Below are positions 37,077 through 46,382 of a DNA stretch of 64,000 nucleotides, in pieces (the first letter of the stretch is position 1; each line of letters opens with the position of its first letter). The stretch lies in the NCBI GenBank assembly GCA_033344895.1, contig JAWPMN010000001.1, positions 3,604,001 to 3,668,000 on the forward strand, in the 5' to 3' direction. This DNA is from Alphaproteobacteria bacterium. GTDB taxonomy: Bacteria > Pseudomonadota > Alphaproteobacteria > UBA8366 > Aestuariispiraceae. The notes beneath the pieces are model-generated. The model saw nothing but the letters and a program-made list of their open reading frames with translations. It ran no database searches and was not told the origin of the DNA. A program made the translations under genes and the position numbers.

Positions 37077-37988
37077 ATGAAAAACCAGGCCGGCAATACA
37101 ATACCCTTGGTCAGTGACCAGTTGCTGGAGGATTACGCGGACGGCCGGCTGGATCCCCAGACTGAGAGGCGGGTCGAAGGGATTATCGCAAACGACCGAG
37201 ACCTTCGTGAAAATGTGCTGCGCATGATCGCGGTGCGCGAAGCAATCAAATGCGAGGTCGCCACACGGGCCGGAGAGCCAAAACACGATCTTACCTGGGA
37301 ACTCGGCCGTGCCATCGAGCGACAGCTCGATCAGCCGAAACGTGGAGCGGCGATGCGGATCGTACCTTTCGGGATGGTCGCTGCTTCCGCGGTTGCGCTG
37401 GCGGTTTTCGTCCATGAGGAAAGCCTGTTCCGGTCCGAGCCTTTGGGCCTGCAGCAGGCTGCGGTCCAGTCGCTGTTGCGCCCTGGGTCGCCGGAGCGGG
37501 TGTCGCAGACCAAGTCCCAGGAAGCCGTAGCGGAGGCCGTTCCTGTCACCAGGTCGTCGGACCGGGCCGAACAGGTGTCCGGCGATGCGATGCCGGAAAT
37601 CGTGCCGGACTTTACGAAATTCGGCTTCGACCTCGTGGAGACCCGAATGGTGTCCGGCGACCCGGTGGATGCCGTGCATCTGCTTTATGAAGGGAAGAGA
37701 GGACGTCGGCTGTCACTTTACTACAGCGGCACGGAAAGTGCCGACAAGCAGCAGGTCTCCGTTCGGCAGGAGGGGCCGCTGGCGCTTCTGTTCTGGCATG
37801 CGGATGGGCGTTCCTTCAGCATGATCGGCGAGGTCCAACGCAATGAACTCCTGAACATGGCGCGTTTGGTGACCAAGGGGATTTCGCTCGACCAAAGTAC
37901 TGAAAGTTCCCCTCAGGACGGAACCAACGCGCCGGACGAGCCGTCTTTGGATCAGGAAGGCAGTGTCGAGGCCCGGTCCGACGCCTGA
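37077..37988 (+). CDS. Probable membrane anti-sigma factor
   Basis: 303 aa. An N-terminal helical domain (LLEDYADGRLDPQTERRVEG, then IIANDRDLRENVLRMIAVRE) resembles the sigma-binding part of anti-sigma factors but lacks the Cys/His zinc motif. One membrane segment (about residues 98-116, VPFGMVAASAVALAVFVHEE) is followed by a periplasmic domain of about 180 residues of unknown fold and a Ser/Glu-rich tail. ATG at 37077 lies one base past the sigma stop, and the pair is the standard ECF sigma/anti-sigma arrangement. The signal it senses is unknown. Confidence 0.8.
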   Translation: MKNQAGNTIPLVSDQLLEDYADGRLDPQTERRVEGIIANDRDLRENVLRMIAVREAIKCEVATRAGEPKHDLTWELGRAIERQLDQPKRGAAMRIVPFGMVAASAVALAVFVHEESLFRSEPLGLQQAAVQSLLRPGSPERVSQTKSQEAVAEAVPVTRSSDRAEQVSGDAMPEIVPDFTKFGFDLVETRMVSGDPVDAVHLLYEGKRGRRLSLYYSGTESADKQQVSVRQEGPLALLFWHADGRSFSMIGEVQRNELLNMARLVTKGISLDQSTESSPQDGTNAPDEPSLDQEGSVEARSDA

Positions 37989-38144
37989 GCGAAAGCGAGC
38001 CGGAATCAGCACTAGGGCGATAAGCCCGCTTCCGGAGCCGAATTCAACACGAACCAGCGAGGACGCAACGGAGAGTCTCCGAACCGTCGGGTGTTGAGTG
38101 CCCTGCGGCCATGGACTCCCGCCTCGAAGACCAAGGAATGAACG

Positions 38145-40568
38145 ATGCCGATGCGCAATTCTACGGAAGATCTCGTAATCGCCCTGTCCGATCTTTCCAT
38201 GCGTGATGTCGCGATGGTGGGTGGCAAAAACGCCTCGCTGGGAGAGATGATCGGCAAGCTGGGCGAAGCGGGAATTCGGGTGCCGGGCGGGTTTGCGGTG
38301 ACGACGGCGGCATATCGCGCCTTTGTCGAACACAATGACCTCACGCGTCAGATCTCGGAATTGACCGAAATGATCGATGCTACGGCGCATCACGCAAAGA
38401 TCGTCTCCGCGGAAATACAGGCAGCGTTTCGGCGCGGTGAGATGCCGGACAGTGTCTCCGCCGAGATCTGCGATGCGTATCACGGCATGATGCAGGCGGC
38501 CGGCGATGGCAGCTTGCCGGTCGCCGTCCGGTCCAGCGCGACGGCGGAGGATATGCCGGATGCCAGCTTCGCGGGGCAACAAGACACATACCTTTATGTG
38601 CGTGGCTGTGACGAAATTCTGCGCCGTGTGAAGGATTGCTTTGCATCTCTCTACAATGAGCGCGCCATCGCCTATCGCGCGGAAAACGGCGTCGACGATC
38701 CGGACCTGGCCTTGTCTGTCACGGTGCAGCGCATGGTCCGGTCGGACAGCGGATCCGCCGGTGTCGCATTCTCGCTGGACACGGAAACCGGCAACCCGGA
38801 TACGGTTGTGATCTCTGCTGCCTGGGGACTTGGCGAAGCCGTCGTTCAAGGCAGCGTTGATCCGGATGAGTTTCAGGTCTTCGCGCCCCTGCTGGATCGC
38901 GATGTCTCCCCGATCGTTCATCGCAATATCGGATCGAAGAAATCGATGGTCGTGCCGGTTTGGTCCGACGCTGGTTTCACTGTGCGCGCAATCGATACGC
39001 CTGATGAGAAGTCCAGTCGCGCCTGCCTGGATGACCAATCCATCCTGAAGCTCGCCCGCTGGGTGAAGGCGGTCGAGGCCCATTACGGACATGCTGTCGA
39101 TGTCGAATGGGCAAAGGATGGAGAGACCGGCGAGCTTTTCATCGTTCAGGCTCGACCGGAAACCGTGGTGTCGAAGCGAAGCGGCAGTACTCTGCGGCGG
39201 ACCAGAGTTGCCGGAACTGGTGTGGTTCTGGCCGATGGTGTCGCTATTGGGGACGGTGCGGTTTCCGGCCGTGTGCGCCATCTGGTTTCGCCGGAATTTC
39301 AAGACGATTTTAGGGATGGTGAAATTCTGGTCACAGAAATGACCGATCCCAACTGGCTGCCTGTCATGCGCCGTGCGTCGGCCATCGTGACCGAAAACGG
39401 CGGACGGACTTCTCATGCGGCAATTGTGGCCCGGGAACTGGGATTGCCAGCGATCACCGGCGCGCAGAATGCGATGCGAACGTTGAGAACCGGCATGGGG
39501 GTTACGGTATCCTGCTGCGAAGGTGCCGTCGGCCGCGTCTATGACGGGGCCGCGGAGATTCAATCCGAAGAAATCGATCTGTCCGACTGCCGGCAGACCC
39601 GTACCAAGGTCATGCTGAACCTGGCGGACCCGACGCGTGCCCCAAAGTGGTGGAACCTGCCGGCGGATGGGGTCGGATTGGCGCGGTTGGAATTCATCGT
39701 CGCCAATCAGATTGGCGCACATCCATCGGCCTTGCTGAACCCTGCCATGGTCGATTGTCCGGCAACCCGGGAGAAGGTCGAGGCGCTGATCGGGTCCCAC
39801 GAGGACGGTCGCGCCTATTTCATCGAAAAACTTTCCACGGGAATTGCAAAGATCGCCGCGACGGTCTGGCCAAACCCTGTCGTCGTTCGAACCAGCGACT
39901 TCAAGACCAATGAATACCGCGATCTGCTGGGCGGCAGTGTCTTCGAGCAAGCGGAAGAAAACCCCATGTTGGGTTGGCGTGGCGTGAGCCGCTATCTGCA
40001 TCCGGACTACGCGGACGCTTTTGCCATGGAATGCGAGGCGCTGCGCAAGGTACGGGCCGATATGGGGTTCGAGAATGTTCACATCATGCTGCCATTCTGT
40101 CGGACGACGGGTGAAGCACGTGACGTCCTGGACCTGCTGCGTCGCCGCGGCCTGTCCCGCGGTGACCGGGGCCTAAGAATCCTCGTCATGTGTGAAGTCC
40201 CATCAAACGTCTTTCAGGTCGATGCCTTCTGCGAACTGTTCGACGGGTTCTCGATCGGCAGTAATGACCTGACCCAGTTGATACTGGGGGTCGAACGCGA
40301 CAGCGGTCGCCTGTCGTCGCTGTTCAACGAGAACGACCCGGCCGTGCGGACCGCGATCGAGACCGTTATTCAGCGGGCGCACCTCCATGGCAGAACCGTT
40401 GGTTTGTGTGGGCAGGCCCCCAGCGACAACCCGGAGTTCGCGCGATTTCTCGTGGAGGCCGGGATCGATTCAGTCTCGGTCGTTCCGGACAGTTTCGCGG
40501 GGGTGAAGAAACTGGTCTGGCAGATGGAACAGCCGGAGCCGGCCACGCGAGTCAGCGCCGCCGAGTAA
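38145..40568 (+). CDS. ppsA: Phosphoenolpyruvate synthase
   Basis: 807 aa, usual PpsA length. The N-terminal ATP-grasp domain is seen as VGGKNASLGEMIGKLGEAGI, VRSSATAEDMPDASFAGQQD and LYNERAIAYRAENG. The phosphohistidine swivel domain has NGGRTSHAAIVARELGLPAI (catalytic His) and the C-terminal TIM barrel has EVPSNVFQVDAFCELFDGFS, GSNDLTQLILGVERDS and GLCGQAPSDNPEFARF with the conserved Cys. It makes PEP from pyruvate and ATP, allowing gluconeogenic supply of hexose phosphates, and PEP for the pyruvyl transferase. Placement directly before manB, galU and pgi is notable. Confidence 0.95.
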   Translation: MPMRNSTEDLVIALSDLSMRDVAMVGGKNASLGEMIGKLGEAGIRVPGGFAVTTAAYRAFVEHNDLTRQISELTEMIDATAHHAKIVSAEIQAAFRRGEMPDSVSAEICDAYHGMMQAAGDGSLPVAVRSSATAEDMPDASFAGQQDTYLYVRGCDEILRRVKDCFASLYNERAIAYRAENGVDDPDLALSVTVQRMVRSDSGSAGVAFSLDTETGNPDTVVISAAWGLGEAVVQGSVDPDEFQVFAPLLDRDVSPIVHRNIGSKKSMVVPVWSDAGFTVRAIDTPDEKSSRACLDDQSILKLARWVKAVEAHYGHAVDVEWAKDGETGELFIVQARPETVVSKRSGSTLRRTRVAGTGVVLADGVAIGDGAVSGRVRHLVSPEFQDDFRDGEILVTEMTDPNWLPVMRRASAIVTENGGRTSHAAIVARELGLPAITGAQNAMRTLRTGMGVTVSCCEGAVGRVYDGAAEIQSEEIDLSDCRQTRTKVMLNLADPTRAPKWWNLPADGVGLARLEFIVANQIGAHPSALLNPAMVDCPATREKVEALIGSHEDGRAYFIEKLSTGIAKIAATVWPNPVVVRTSDFKTNEYRDLLGGSVFEQAEENPMLGWRGVSRYLHPDYADAFAMECEALRKVRADMGFENVHIMLPFCRTTGEARDVLDLLRRRGLSRGDRGLRILVMCEVPSNVFQVDAFCELFDGFSIGSNDLTQLILGVERDSGRLSSLFNENDPAVRTAIETVIQRAHLHGRTVGLCGQAPSDNPEFARFLVEAGIDSVSVVPDSFAGVKKLVWQMEQPEPATRVSAAE

Positions 40569-40598
40569 TCAAGTCGCCATTCAATTCGGGAGCCTCCG

Positions 40599-41999
40599 AT
40601 GACCGATTATCATACCTTTCACCCTTCCATTCTGCGTGCCTATGACATCCGTGGAGTCTATGGCGAGACCCTGAAGGACGTCGACGCATATGCGATCGGC
40701 CGTGCCTTCGGCAGTCAGATCGCGGAACGAGGGGGCAAATCCATCGCCGTCGGATGGGATGGTCGTTCCTCGTCGCCGGCACTGTCCGGCGCGCTGTCGG
40801 ACGGGTTGGCCGAATGCGGCCTGACGGTGAGACAGATCGGCTGTGGTCCCACACCGATGCTCTACTACGCCGTCCATCACCTGAAGACGGATGGCGGCAT
40901 CATGGTGACCGGGTCACATAACCCGCCGGACTATAACGGGTTCAAGATGGTGGCGGGAAAGGCCGCGATCTTCGGGGAGGAAATTCAGGCCATCGGCCGG
41001 CGTGCCATGCGGGGCGATTATGTCTCGGCGCGCGGCCGTACCGATCGGGATGACATCTGTTCCGCCTATGTCGAGCGGCTGACCCGGGACATCCGGCTGG
41101 ACGATACCCTGTCTTGCGGATGGGATCCGGGAAACGGTGCGGTCGCCGAGATCCTGGAGGCCCTGCTGGAAGCCATCCCCGGGCGCAACTTCGCCATCAA
41201 CGACACCGTTGATTCCAGTTTCCCGAACCATCACCCGGATCCCAGCGAGCCGAAGAACCTTGAACAGATTCAGCGCCTGGTCGGCGATCGGGGGCTGGAT
41301 ATCGGCTTTGCCTTCGACGGCGATGGCGACCGGCTGGGCGTGATCGACCGGAACGGCCGTATTGTCTGGCCGGATCAGTTGCTGGTGCTTCTCGCGCGAC
41401 AGGTTCTGGGAAAACTGCCCGGCCGCACGATTATCGCGGACGTGAAGGCCAGCCAGACGCTGTTCGATGAGGTTTCCCGCGCTGGCGGCAAGGCGTTGAT
41501 GTGGAAAACCGGTCATTCCCTGGTAAAGGCCAAGATGCAGGAGACCAACGCCCCGTTGGCAGGGGAAATGAGCGGGCACATCTTCTATGCCGACCGCTGG
41601 TACGGTTTCGACGATGCGGTCTATGCCGGTCTGCGCACCCTGGAGGCGCTGGCCGAAGACGGTCGGGCGCTGCACGAAATCGTAGACGAGTTGCCGGTAA
41701 CCGTGGCGACCCCTGAGATCCGCATCGATTGCCCGGATGAAGCAAAATTCGATGTCGTCGAGTCGGTTGGACGTGGTCTGCAAAAGGGTGCCGGCAGGGT
41801 GATCGACATCGATGGGGTCCGGGTCGTTGGCGACGACGGCTGGTGGCTTCTGCGGGCATCGAATACGCAACCGGCACTCGTCGCGCGATGTGAAGGGGTC
41901 GATGCCGACGCCCTGGCGCGACTTCAGGACCAGTTAAACGACGCCCTGGCCCGATCCGGACTGAGCCAGGAAGTCGAACCAGTTCGTGAAAGTGCCTGA
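40599..41999 (+). CDS. manB: Phosphomannomutase / phosphoglucomutase (AlgC/ManB-like)
   Basis: 466 aa. The phosphoserine loop is VTGSHNPPDYNGFK, the metal site FDGDGDRLGVIDRNG, the sugar-binding loop GEMSGHIFYADRWYGFDD and the C-terminal phosphate-binding RASNTQPALVARCEG. The start LRAYDIRGVYGETLKDVDAY is like AlgC, the bifunctional enzyme. It makes mannose-1-phosphate for ManC and glucose-1-phosphate for GalU. GGGAG precedes the ATG, 30 bases after ppsA. Confidence 0.95.
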   Translation: MTDYHTFHPSILRAYDIRGVYGETLKDVDAYAIGRAFGSQIAERGGKSIAVGWDGRSSSPALSGALSDGLAECGLTVRQIGCGPTPMLYYAVHHLKTDGGIMVTGSHNPPDYNGFKMVAGKAAIFGEEIQAIGRRAMRGDYVSARGRTDRDDICSAYVERLTRDIRLDDTLSCGWDPGNGAVAEILEALLEAIPGRNFAINDTVDSSFPNHHPDPSEPKNLEQIQRLVGDRGLDIGFAFDGDGDRLGVIDRNGRIVWPDQLLVLLARQVLGKLPGRTIIADVKASQTLFDEVSRAGGKALMWKTGHSLVKAKMQETNAPLAGEMSGHIFYADRWYGFDDAVYAGLRTLEALAEDGRALHEIVDELPVTVATPEIRIDCPDEAKFDVVESVGRGLQKGAGRVIDIDGVRVVGDDGWWLLRASNTQPALVARCEGVDADALARLQDQLNDALARSGLSQEVEPVRESA

Positions 42000-42041
42000 C
42001 ATGTTCATCAAGCACGCTGCTGCGACGAGAAAGGAACGGCC

Positions 42042-42935
42042 ATGAAACCGGTACGAAAACTTGTTCTGCCCGTGGCTGGGCTCGGTTCACGCTTCCTGCC
42101 CGCTACGAAAGCGGTTCCGAAGGAACTGCTGCCGATCATCGACACGCCGATCCTCAGCTATGCGATCGAGGAGGCCGTCCGGTCCGGGATCACGGAGTTC
42201 ATCTTTGTGATTTCTCGCGGGAAGGAAAGCATCGCCAGCCAGGTCGGTCACAAGCCGGAACTGGTTCGCATGCTTGAACGGTCTGGCAAGCTGGACCTCG
42301 CTGAAATCGTTGAAGCATCAACTATTCCGGAAGGCTCGGCCACCTTCGTTTACCAGGACCGGCCGCTGGGGCTGGGACATGCGATTTGGTGTGCCCGCCA
42401 TGCGGTCGGTGACGAACCCTTTGCCGTCATTCTGCCGGATGATGTGATCCTGTCATCCACTCCGTCCCTGGCGGATCTGATCAGCGCGCATGATGCGGTG
42501 GGCGGCAATGTCGCCGCAGTGATCGACGTGGAAAGGCGGGACACCGCGAGGTACGGCGTCTTGACCATCGATGGAGAGGAGGGGCGTATGGTTCGGGCCT
42601 CGGATCTGGTCGAGAAGCCGGACCCGGACCGTGCGCCATCCAACATCGCCATCATCGGACGCTATGTGCTGGAGCCCGGGATATTCGACGCGCTGGAGCG
42701 GACGAAGGCGGGTAGTGGTTCTGAAATTCAATTGACAGACGCGCTGCGCGATCGGATGGCAGCGACCCCGTTCCATGGGGTCCGGATCGATGGTCAGCGC
42801 TTTGATTGCGGCACGAAGGAGGGGCTCCTGGAAGCGACGGTCGCCTTCGCGATCGCACGCGACGATACCGCGGGAACCATGCAGCGCATTCTTTCGTCTT
42901 ACGGGCAGCACTCGGCATGGAGCCGGGCTGGATAA
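42042..42935 (+). CDS. galU: UTP-glucose-1-phosphate uridylyltransferase
   Basis: 297 aa. LPVAGLGSRFLPATKAVPKE is the nucleotidyl-transferase signature; IIDTPILSYAIEEAVRSGIT, YQDRPLGLGHAIWCARHAVG and VILPDDVI follow, then GSEIQLTDALR, all as in GalU. It makes UDP-glucose from glucose-1-phosphate and UTP for OpgH, GalE and EPS glycosyltransferases. It lies 42 bases after manB, preceded by GAAAGGAACGG, and 15 bases before pgi. Confidence 0.95.
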   Translation: MKPVRKLVLPVAGLGSRFLPATKAVPKELLPIIDTPILSYAIEEAVRSGITEFIFVISRGKESIASQVGHKPELVRMLERSGKLDLAEIVEASTIPEGSATFVYQDRPLGLGHAIWCARHAVGDEPFAVILPDDVILSSTPSLADLISAHDAVGGNVAAVIDVERRDTARYGVLTIDGEEGRMVRASDLVEKPDPDRAPSNIAIIGRYVLEPGIFDALERTKAGSGSEIQLTDALRDRMAATPFHGVRIDGQRFDCGTKEGLLEATVAFAIARDDTAGTMQRILSSYGQHSAWSRAG

Positions 42936-42950
42936 CTAGGGAGTCGGCGA

Positions 42951-44285
42951 ATGCCATACCATCAGGATATTTCCGCCTGCCTACGGGACCGGGTCGAACT
43001 CGGACTGAGCGAAAGTGAGCTGTCCTTCTTCCTCGACGCACTGGACCCGGCCCTTGGGCGCCTGCGCAAGGCCTATCATGACGGCAGCATCGGCCTGCTG
43101 CGGGTTCCAGAACGCGAGGATGATTGGCCAGGACTGAAGGAAATTGCCGGTCGCTATCGCGCCAGTTTCAGCGATGTCGTGATCCTAGGGACCGGCGGTT
43201 CGAGCCTGGGCGGGCGGGCGCTCTACAACATGTCGAACATTGGCTTCACAGAGCGCAAGCGTGGCCCGCGCATGCATATCGTCACCAATATCGACCCCTA
43301 CAGCTTCGACGAATTGCTGCATTCCCTGGACCTGTCCCGGACCGGATTCATCGCGATTTCCAAATCCGGTGGTACGTCCGAAACGCTGCTTCAGACGCTG
43401 ACCGTCCTGCCGATGCTTCTGCGGTCCGTCGGTCCGGATCGGACCAGCAAGGCGTTCAGCGTGGTGACCCAGAACGCCGACAGCCCGCTGCGACGCATTG
43501 CGGACAAATACAGTCTGCCGGTGCTGGAACATGATTCCGACGTCGGCGGCCGATACTCAGTGCTGACGACCGTCGGCATGCTGCCGTCGCTGATCGCAGG
43601 GCTGGATGCCGAAGCAGTGCGGGAAGGGGCCCGCGAGATCCTGTTCCGTACGCTTGATGCCGGACGTCCCATGGACAGCGCACCGGCGGTCGGCGCAGCG
43701 GTGTCCGTCGGCCTGGAACGCTACCATTCGATCAGCTGCTCCATGATGCTGGCCTATTCCGACCGTCTCGGCTCGCTGGCGCGCTGGTATCGCCAGCTTT
43801 GGGCGGAGAGCCTCGGCAAGGAAGGCAAGGGCACGACGCCGATCTATGCTGCCGGACCTGTCGATCAGCATAGCCAGCTGCAGCTGTGGCTGGATGGTCC
43901 GCGTGACAAGATGTTCACCGTGCTTGGCGGTCCGGTCGCTCCGCTGGCGCGTCCGGTGGACTGCGCCGAATTGGAGGATCCCCGCCTCGATTTCCTGGAT
44001 CAGGTCTCGCTGGGTGATCTCATGGAGGTTTCCCGTCAGGCCACCACCGAAACATTGATCGCAAATGGCTGTCCGGTGCGCACGATCGATATGGATGCGA
44101 TCGATGAGCGCTGCATGGGGGCGCTGATGATGCATTACATGCTTGAAACCATCCTCGCCGCCGATCTGCTTTGTGTGAATCCGTACGACCAGCCTGCTGT
44201 GGAACATGGCAAGACGCTGGCCCGACGGATGCTGCTGGAACGCAAGCAGGCGGCTGCGGAAGTCCTTCCGGAACGGGCCGCGTAG
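42951..44285 (+). CDS. pgi: Glucose-6-phosphate isomerase
   Basis: 444 aa, the shorter bacterial form (the long form is about 550). ILGTGGSSLGGRALYNMSN and ISKSGGTSETLLQTLTVLPM are the sugar-phosphate-binding SIS motifs, with WAESLGKEGKGTTPIY and GPVDQHSQLQLWLDGP as active-site regions. It interconverts glucose-6-phosphate and fructose-6-phosphate, linking the PEP-derived gluconeogenic flow to mannose and glucose precursors. AGGGAG precedes the ATG. A strong hairpin lies 36 bases past the stop. Confidence 0.95.
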   Translation: MPYHQDISACLRDRVELGLSESELSFFLDALDPALGRLRKAYHDGSIGLLRVPEREDDWPGLKEIAGRYRASFSDVVILGTGGSSLGGRALYNMSNIGFTERKRGPRMHIVTNIDPYSFDELLHSLDLSRTGFIAISKSGGTSETLLQTLTVLPMLLRSVGPDRTSKAFSVVTQNADSPLRRIADKYSLPVLEHDSDVGGRYSVLTTVGMLPSLIAGLDAEAVREGAREILFRTLDAGRPMDSAPAVGAAVSVGLERYHSISCSMMLAYSDRLGSLARWYRQLWAESLGKEGKGTTPIYAAGPVDQHSQLQLWLDGPRDKMFTVLGGPVAPLARPVDCAELEDPRLDFLDQVSLGDLMEVSRQATTETLIANGCPVRTIDMDAIDERCMGALMMHYMLETILAADLLCVNPYDQPAVEHGKTLARRMLLERKQAAAEVLPERAA

Positions 44286-44321
44286 CTACTACCCTCCGCT
44301 CCTCCCAGGCCCGTTTCGGTG

Positions 44322-44355
44322 CCGGCACGTCGCAACTTTCGTTGCGGCGTGCCGG
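44322..44355 (+). terminator. 15-bp hairpin after pgi
   Basis: Stem CCGGCACGTCGCAAC (44322-44336) pairs with GTTGCGGCGTGCCGG (44341-44355) with one G-U wobble and a TTTC loop, then ATCTTG. It ends the ppsA-manB-galU-pgi operon and separates it from the lipoprotein gene. Confidence 0.75.
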
Positions 44356-44392
44356 ATCTTGAATCCCTGTGGATTATCGTCATGTCGGAGAG

Positions 44393-45010
44393 ATGCAGAA
44401 TATAAGACTTGTTGCCCTTGTTACCGCCCTCGTTCTGCCGGTCGGGCTGGCCGGTTGTACCGACATCCGCCAAACCGATCCCGACCGGACCGCGAACGAA
44501 CAGTTGTTGATCTCGACGGCTGCCGACAAAGCCATCGCCGAAATGGATTTCTCCGGTCTCGGCGGCAGGTCTGTTTTCCTGGATACGGAATTCTTCGAAA
44601 GCTATGACAAGCCCTATGTGGTCGGGACATTCCGCTCCCGGATCGCCGAACTGGGCGGTAACCTGGCGTCGGAAAGACGCAAGGCCGACATTGTCGTCGA
44701 AATCCGGTCCGGTGCGCTGTCGATCAACCAGGAACTTTTCTATGTCGGCATCGGTGGTTTCGAGGTTCCGGTCCCACTTTCCGAGGCCGTGGATCTGCCG
44801 CTCGCAACGATCTATGAGGATTTCAATCGAACCGCGATAGCCAAGTTCGCGGCGGTTACCTTGTCGGCGGAGGAGGGCCGCCTAATCGAGAAGGTCGGGC
44901 CGGTCTACGGGCTTGCCTGGATCGACCAGGACGCCATTCTGGGCCTCGGCTGGGATACGGCGAACACCTTGCCGAAGGATGTTCAAAACAATCTGCGACC
45001 AAAAGAGTGA
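44393..45010 (+). CDS. Lipoprotein of unknown function (DUF6655-like)
   Basis: 205 aa. A signal with lipobox (LVLPVGLAGC, Cys 22 from the ATG at 44393) is followed by TDIRQTDPDRTANEQLLIST and AADKAIAEMDFSGLGG, then KADIVVEIRSGALSINQELF and GLAWIDQDAILGLGWD. I recall similar proteins as DUF6655; function unknown. It should be a lipid-anchored envelope protein. An in-frame GTG at 44369 would give 8 more residues and a longer signal; neither start has a good ribosome-binding site. It follows the pgi terminator on the same strand and ends in a convergent region. Confidence 0.75.
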   Translation: MQNIRLVALVTALVLPVGLAGCTDIRQTDPDRTANEQLLISTAADKAIAEMDFSGLGGRSVFLDTEFFESYDKPYVVGTFRSRIAELGGNLASERRKADIVVEIRSGALSINQELFYVGIGGFEVPVPLSEAVDLPLATIYEDFNRTAIAKFAAVTLSAEEGRLIEKVGPVYGLAWIDQDAILGLGWDTANTLPKDVQNNLRPKE

Positions 45011-45019
45011 AGCCGGCTA

Positions 45020-45042
45020 CCGAACCGCAAATTGCAGTTCGG
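45020..45042. terminator. Possible small bidirectional hairpin between convergent genes
   Basis: CCGAAC (45020-45025) pairs with GTTCGG (45037-45042), then GCA with TGC across one C-A mismatch, with a 3-base loop. A/T-rich sequence follows to 45085. Located between the lipoprotein stop and the convergent amidohydrolase stop. Weak support. Confidence 0.3.
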
Positions 45043-45143
45043 AACATTCGTGTATTTCTCATTAAATCAAATAGATAGACCTTGTTTCTGATGCTGACGA
45101 TCTGCGCCACCCGGAGCCGCGGTTATTCCGCCACGTCGGGCGC

Positions 45144-46382
45144 TCAGTCGGCATCGGCCGACATCAGGAAATGCGCGAAGCATTCGGCGGTGGCCTGGGC
45201 GTCCTCAATGGTAATCGCCTCTGCGGGATGGTGGCTGAGACCGTTCGTGCAGCGCGTAAACAACATTGCGACCGGGCACAAATCCGACATGGCGGACGCG
45301 TCGTGCGTGGCACCTGACATCAGCCGGAAAGGCTCGTAGCCGCTATCCGTCAGGGCGTCGGCCAGCCTGTCTGACAAGGTGGCGTCGCAGGGCACAGCCT
45401 TCTGCGCATAGGTCTTGTTCAGTTCGATCGTCAGCCCGCGTTCGGACGCGACCCGGCGGGCCTTGGCCGTCAGCAGGCCCGCAGCTTCTTCCCGTACAGC
45501 ATCTTGCGCGGCCCGCAGTTCCATGGTGAACCGCGCCGACCCGGGAATTGCATTGGGGACGTTCGGGGTAACGGTCATGGCGCCGACGACCCCGACCAGA
45601 CCGTCCACTGATCGACAATAGCTTTCGATCGACAGGGCGATTTCCGCCGCGCCGGCCAGGGCGTCCCGTCGTAGCTCCATCGGGGTGGTGCCGGCATGGG
45701 CCGCCTGGCCGCCGATTTCGATGGTCCAGCGTTCGATGCCGCAGATGGCGGTGACAACACCGACGGGCAACCCCTTTGATTCCAGTACCGGTCCCTGTTC
45801 GATGTGAACCTCGGCATAGCCCATCAGGTCAGACGGGTTCCGGCGGTTCGCGGACAGGTTCTCCGGATCGCCGCCAAACTCTTTCAGCGCGTCCGCCAGT
45901 ACGATCCCATCCTTGTCCTTGCCGGCCAGATCGGCCTTATTGAATGTGCCGGCCAGCGTGCGCGGCCCCATCAGGGCGGTCGGAAAGCGCACGCCTTCTT
46001 CATCCGCAAAGGCCAGGACCTCCACCGAACAGGGCAGGTCCGCGTCCTTCAGGCATTCCAGCACAATGATCGGCAGGGCGATACCGAACATGCCGTCATA
46101 CTTCCCGCCGCTCCGGATCGTGTCCTGATGGGACCCGACCAGAAGGGTTCGCGCGTTTGGTGGGCCTTCCCTGCGGCCGACAATCGTGCCGGCGGCATCT
46201 GTCCGGACGGTCATTCCGGCCCGGGTCATCCAGTCTTCGATCATGGCGGCCGCGCGCCGGTGTTCCGCCGTGAAGGGGCGGCGGGTCACGCCGGGGCCGG
46301 GTTCAGAGATTTCGGCGATCGCATCAAGGCGTCGCATCAGTTCCTGGCCGACAGTGTCAGGCAAAATATTACTGTTCAGCAT
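45144..46382 (-). CDS. Zn-dependent amidohydrolase, N-carbamoyl-L-amino acid / allantoate amidohydrolase type
   Basis: 412 aa M20-family enzyme. Metal and active-site stretches are GSHQDTIRSGGKYDGMFGIA, AFADEEGVRFPTALMG and YAEVHIEQGPVLESKGLPVG, with AHAGTTPMELRRDAL in the lid domain and SGATHDASAMSDLCPVAM near the end: the pattern of HyuC, AllC and beta-ureidopropionase. It hydrolyses an N-carbamoyl or ureido group. It overlaps the DUF1028 gene by 7 bases (same strand) and lies divergent from a peptide-type ABC transporter that may import its substrate. Exact substrate cannot be read. Confidence 0.9.
   Translation of the reverse strand: MLNSNILPDTVGQELMRRLDAIAEISEPGPGVTRRPFTAEHRRAAAMIEDWMTRAGMTVRTDAAGTIVGRREGPPNARTLLVGSHQDTIRSGGKYDGMFGIALPIIVLECLKDADLPCSVEVLAFADEEGVRFPTALMGPRTLAGTFNKADLAGKDKDGIVLADALKEFGGDPENLSANRRNPSDLMGYAEVHIEQGPVLESKGLPVGVVTAICGIERWTIEIGGQAAHAGTTPMELRRDALAGAAEIALSIESYCRSVDGLVGVVGAMTVTPNVPNAIPGSARFTMELRAAQDAVREEAAGLLTAKARRVASERGLTIELNKTYAQKAVPCDATLSDRLADALTDSGYEPFRLMSGATHDASAMSDLCPVAMLFTRCTNGLSHHPAEAITIEDAQATAECFAHFLMSADAD

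Noticed and set aside
37713-40082. Minus-strand open frame of 789 codons
   Set aside because: It lies opposite ppsA, which shows every PEP synthase motif; the antisense translation has no recognisable family pattern and arises from GC-rich codon bias.
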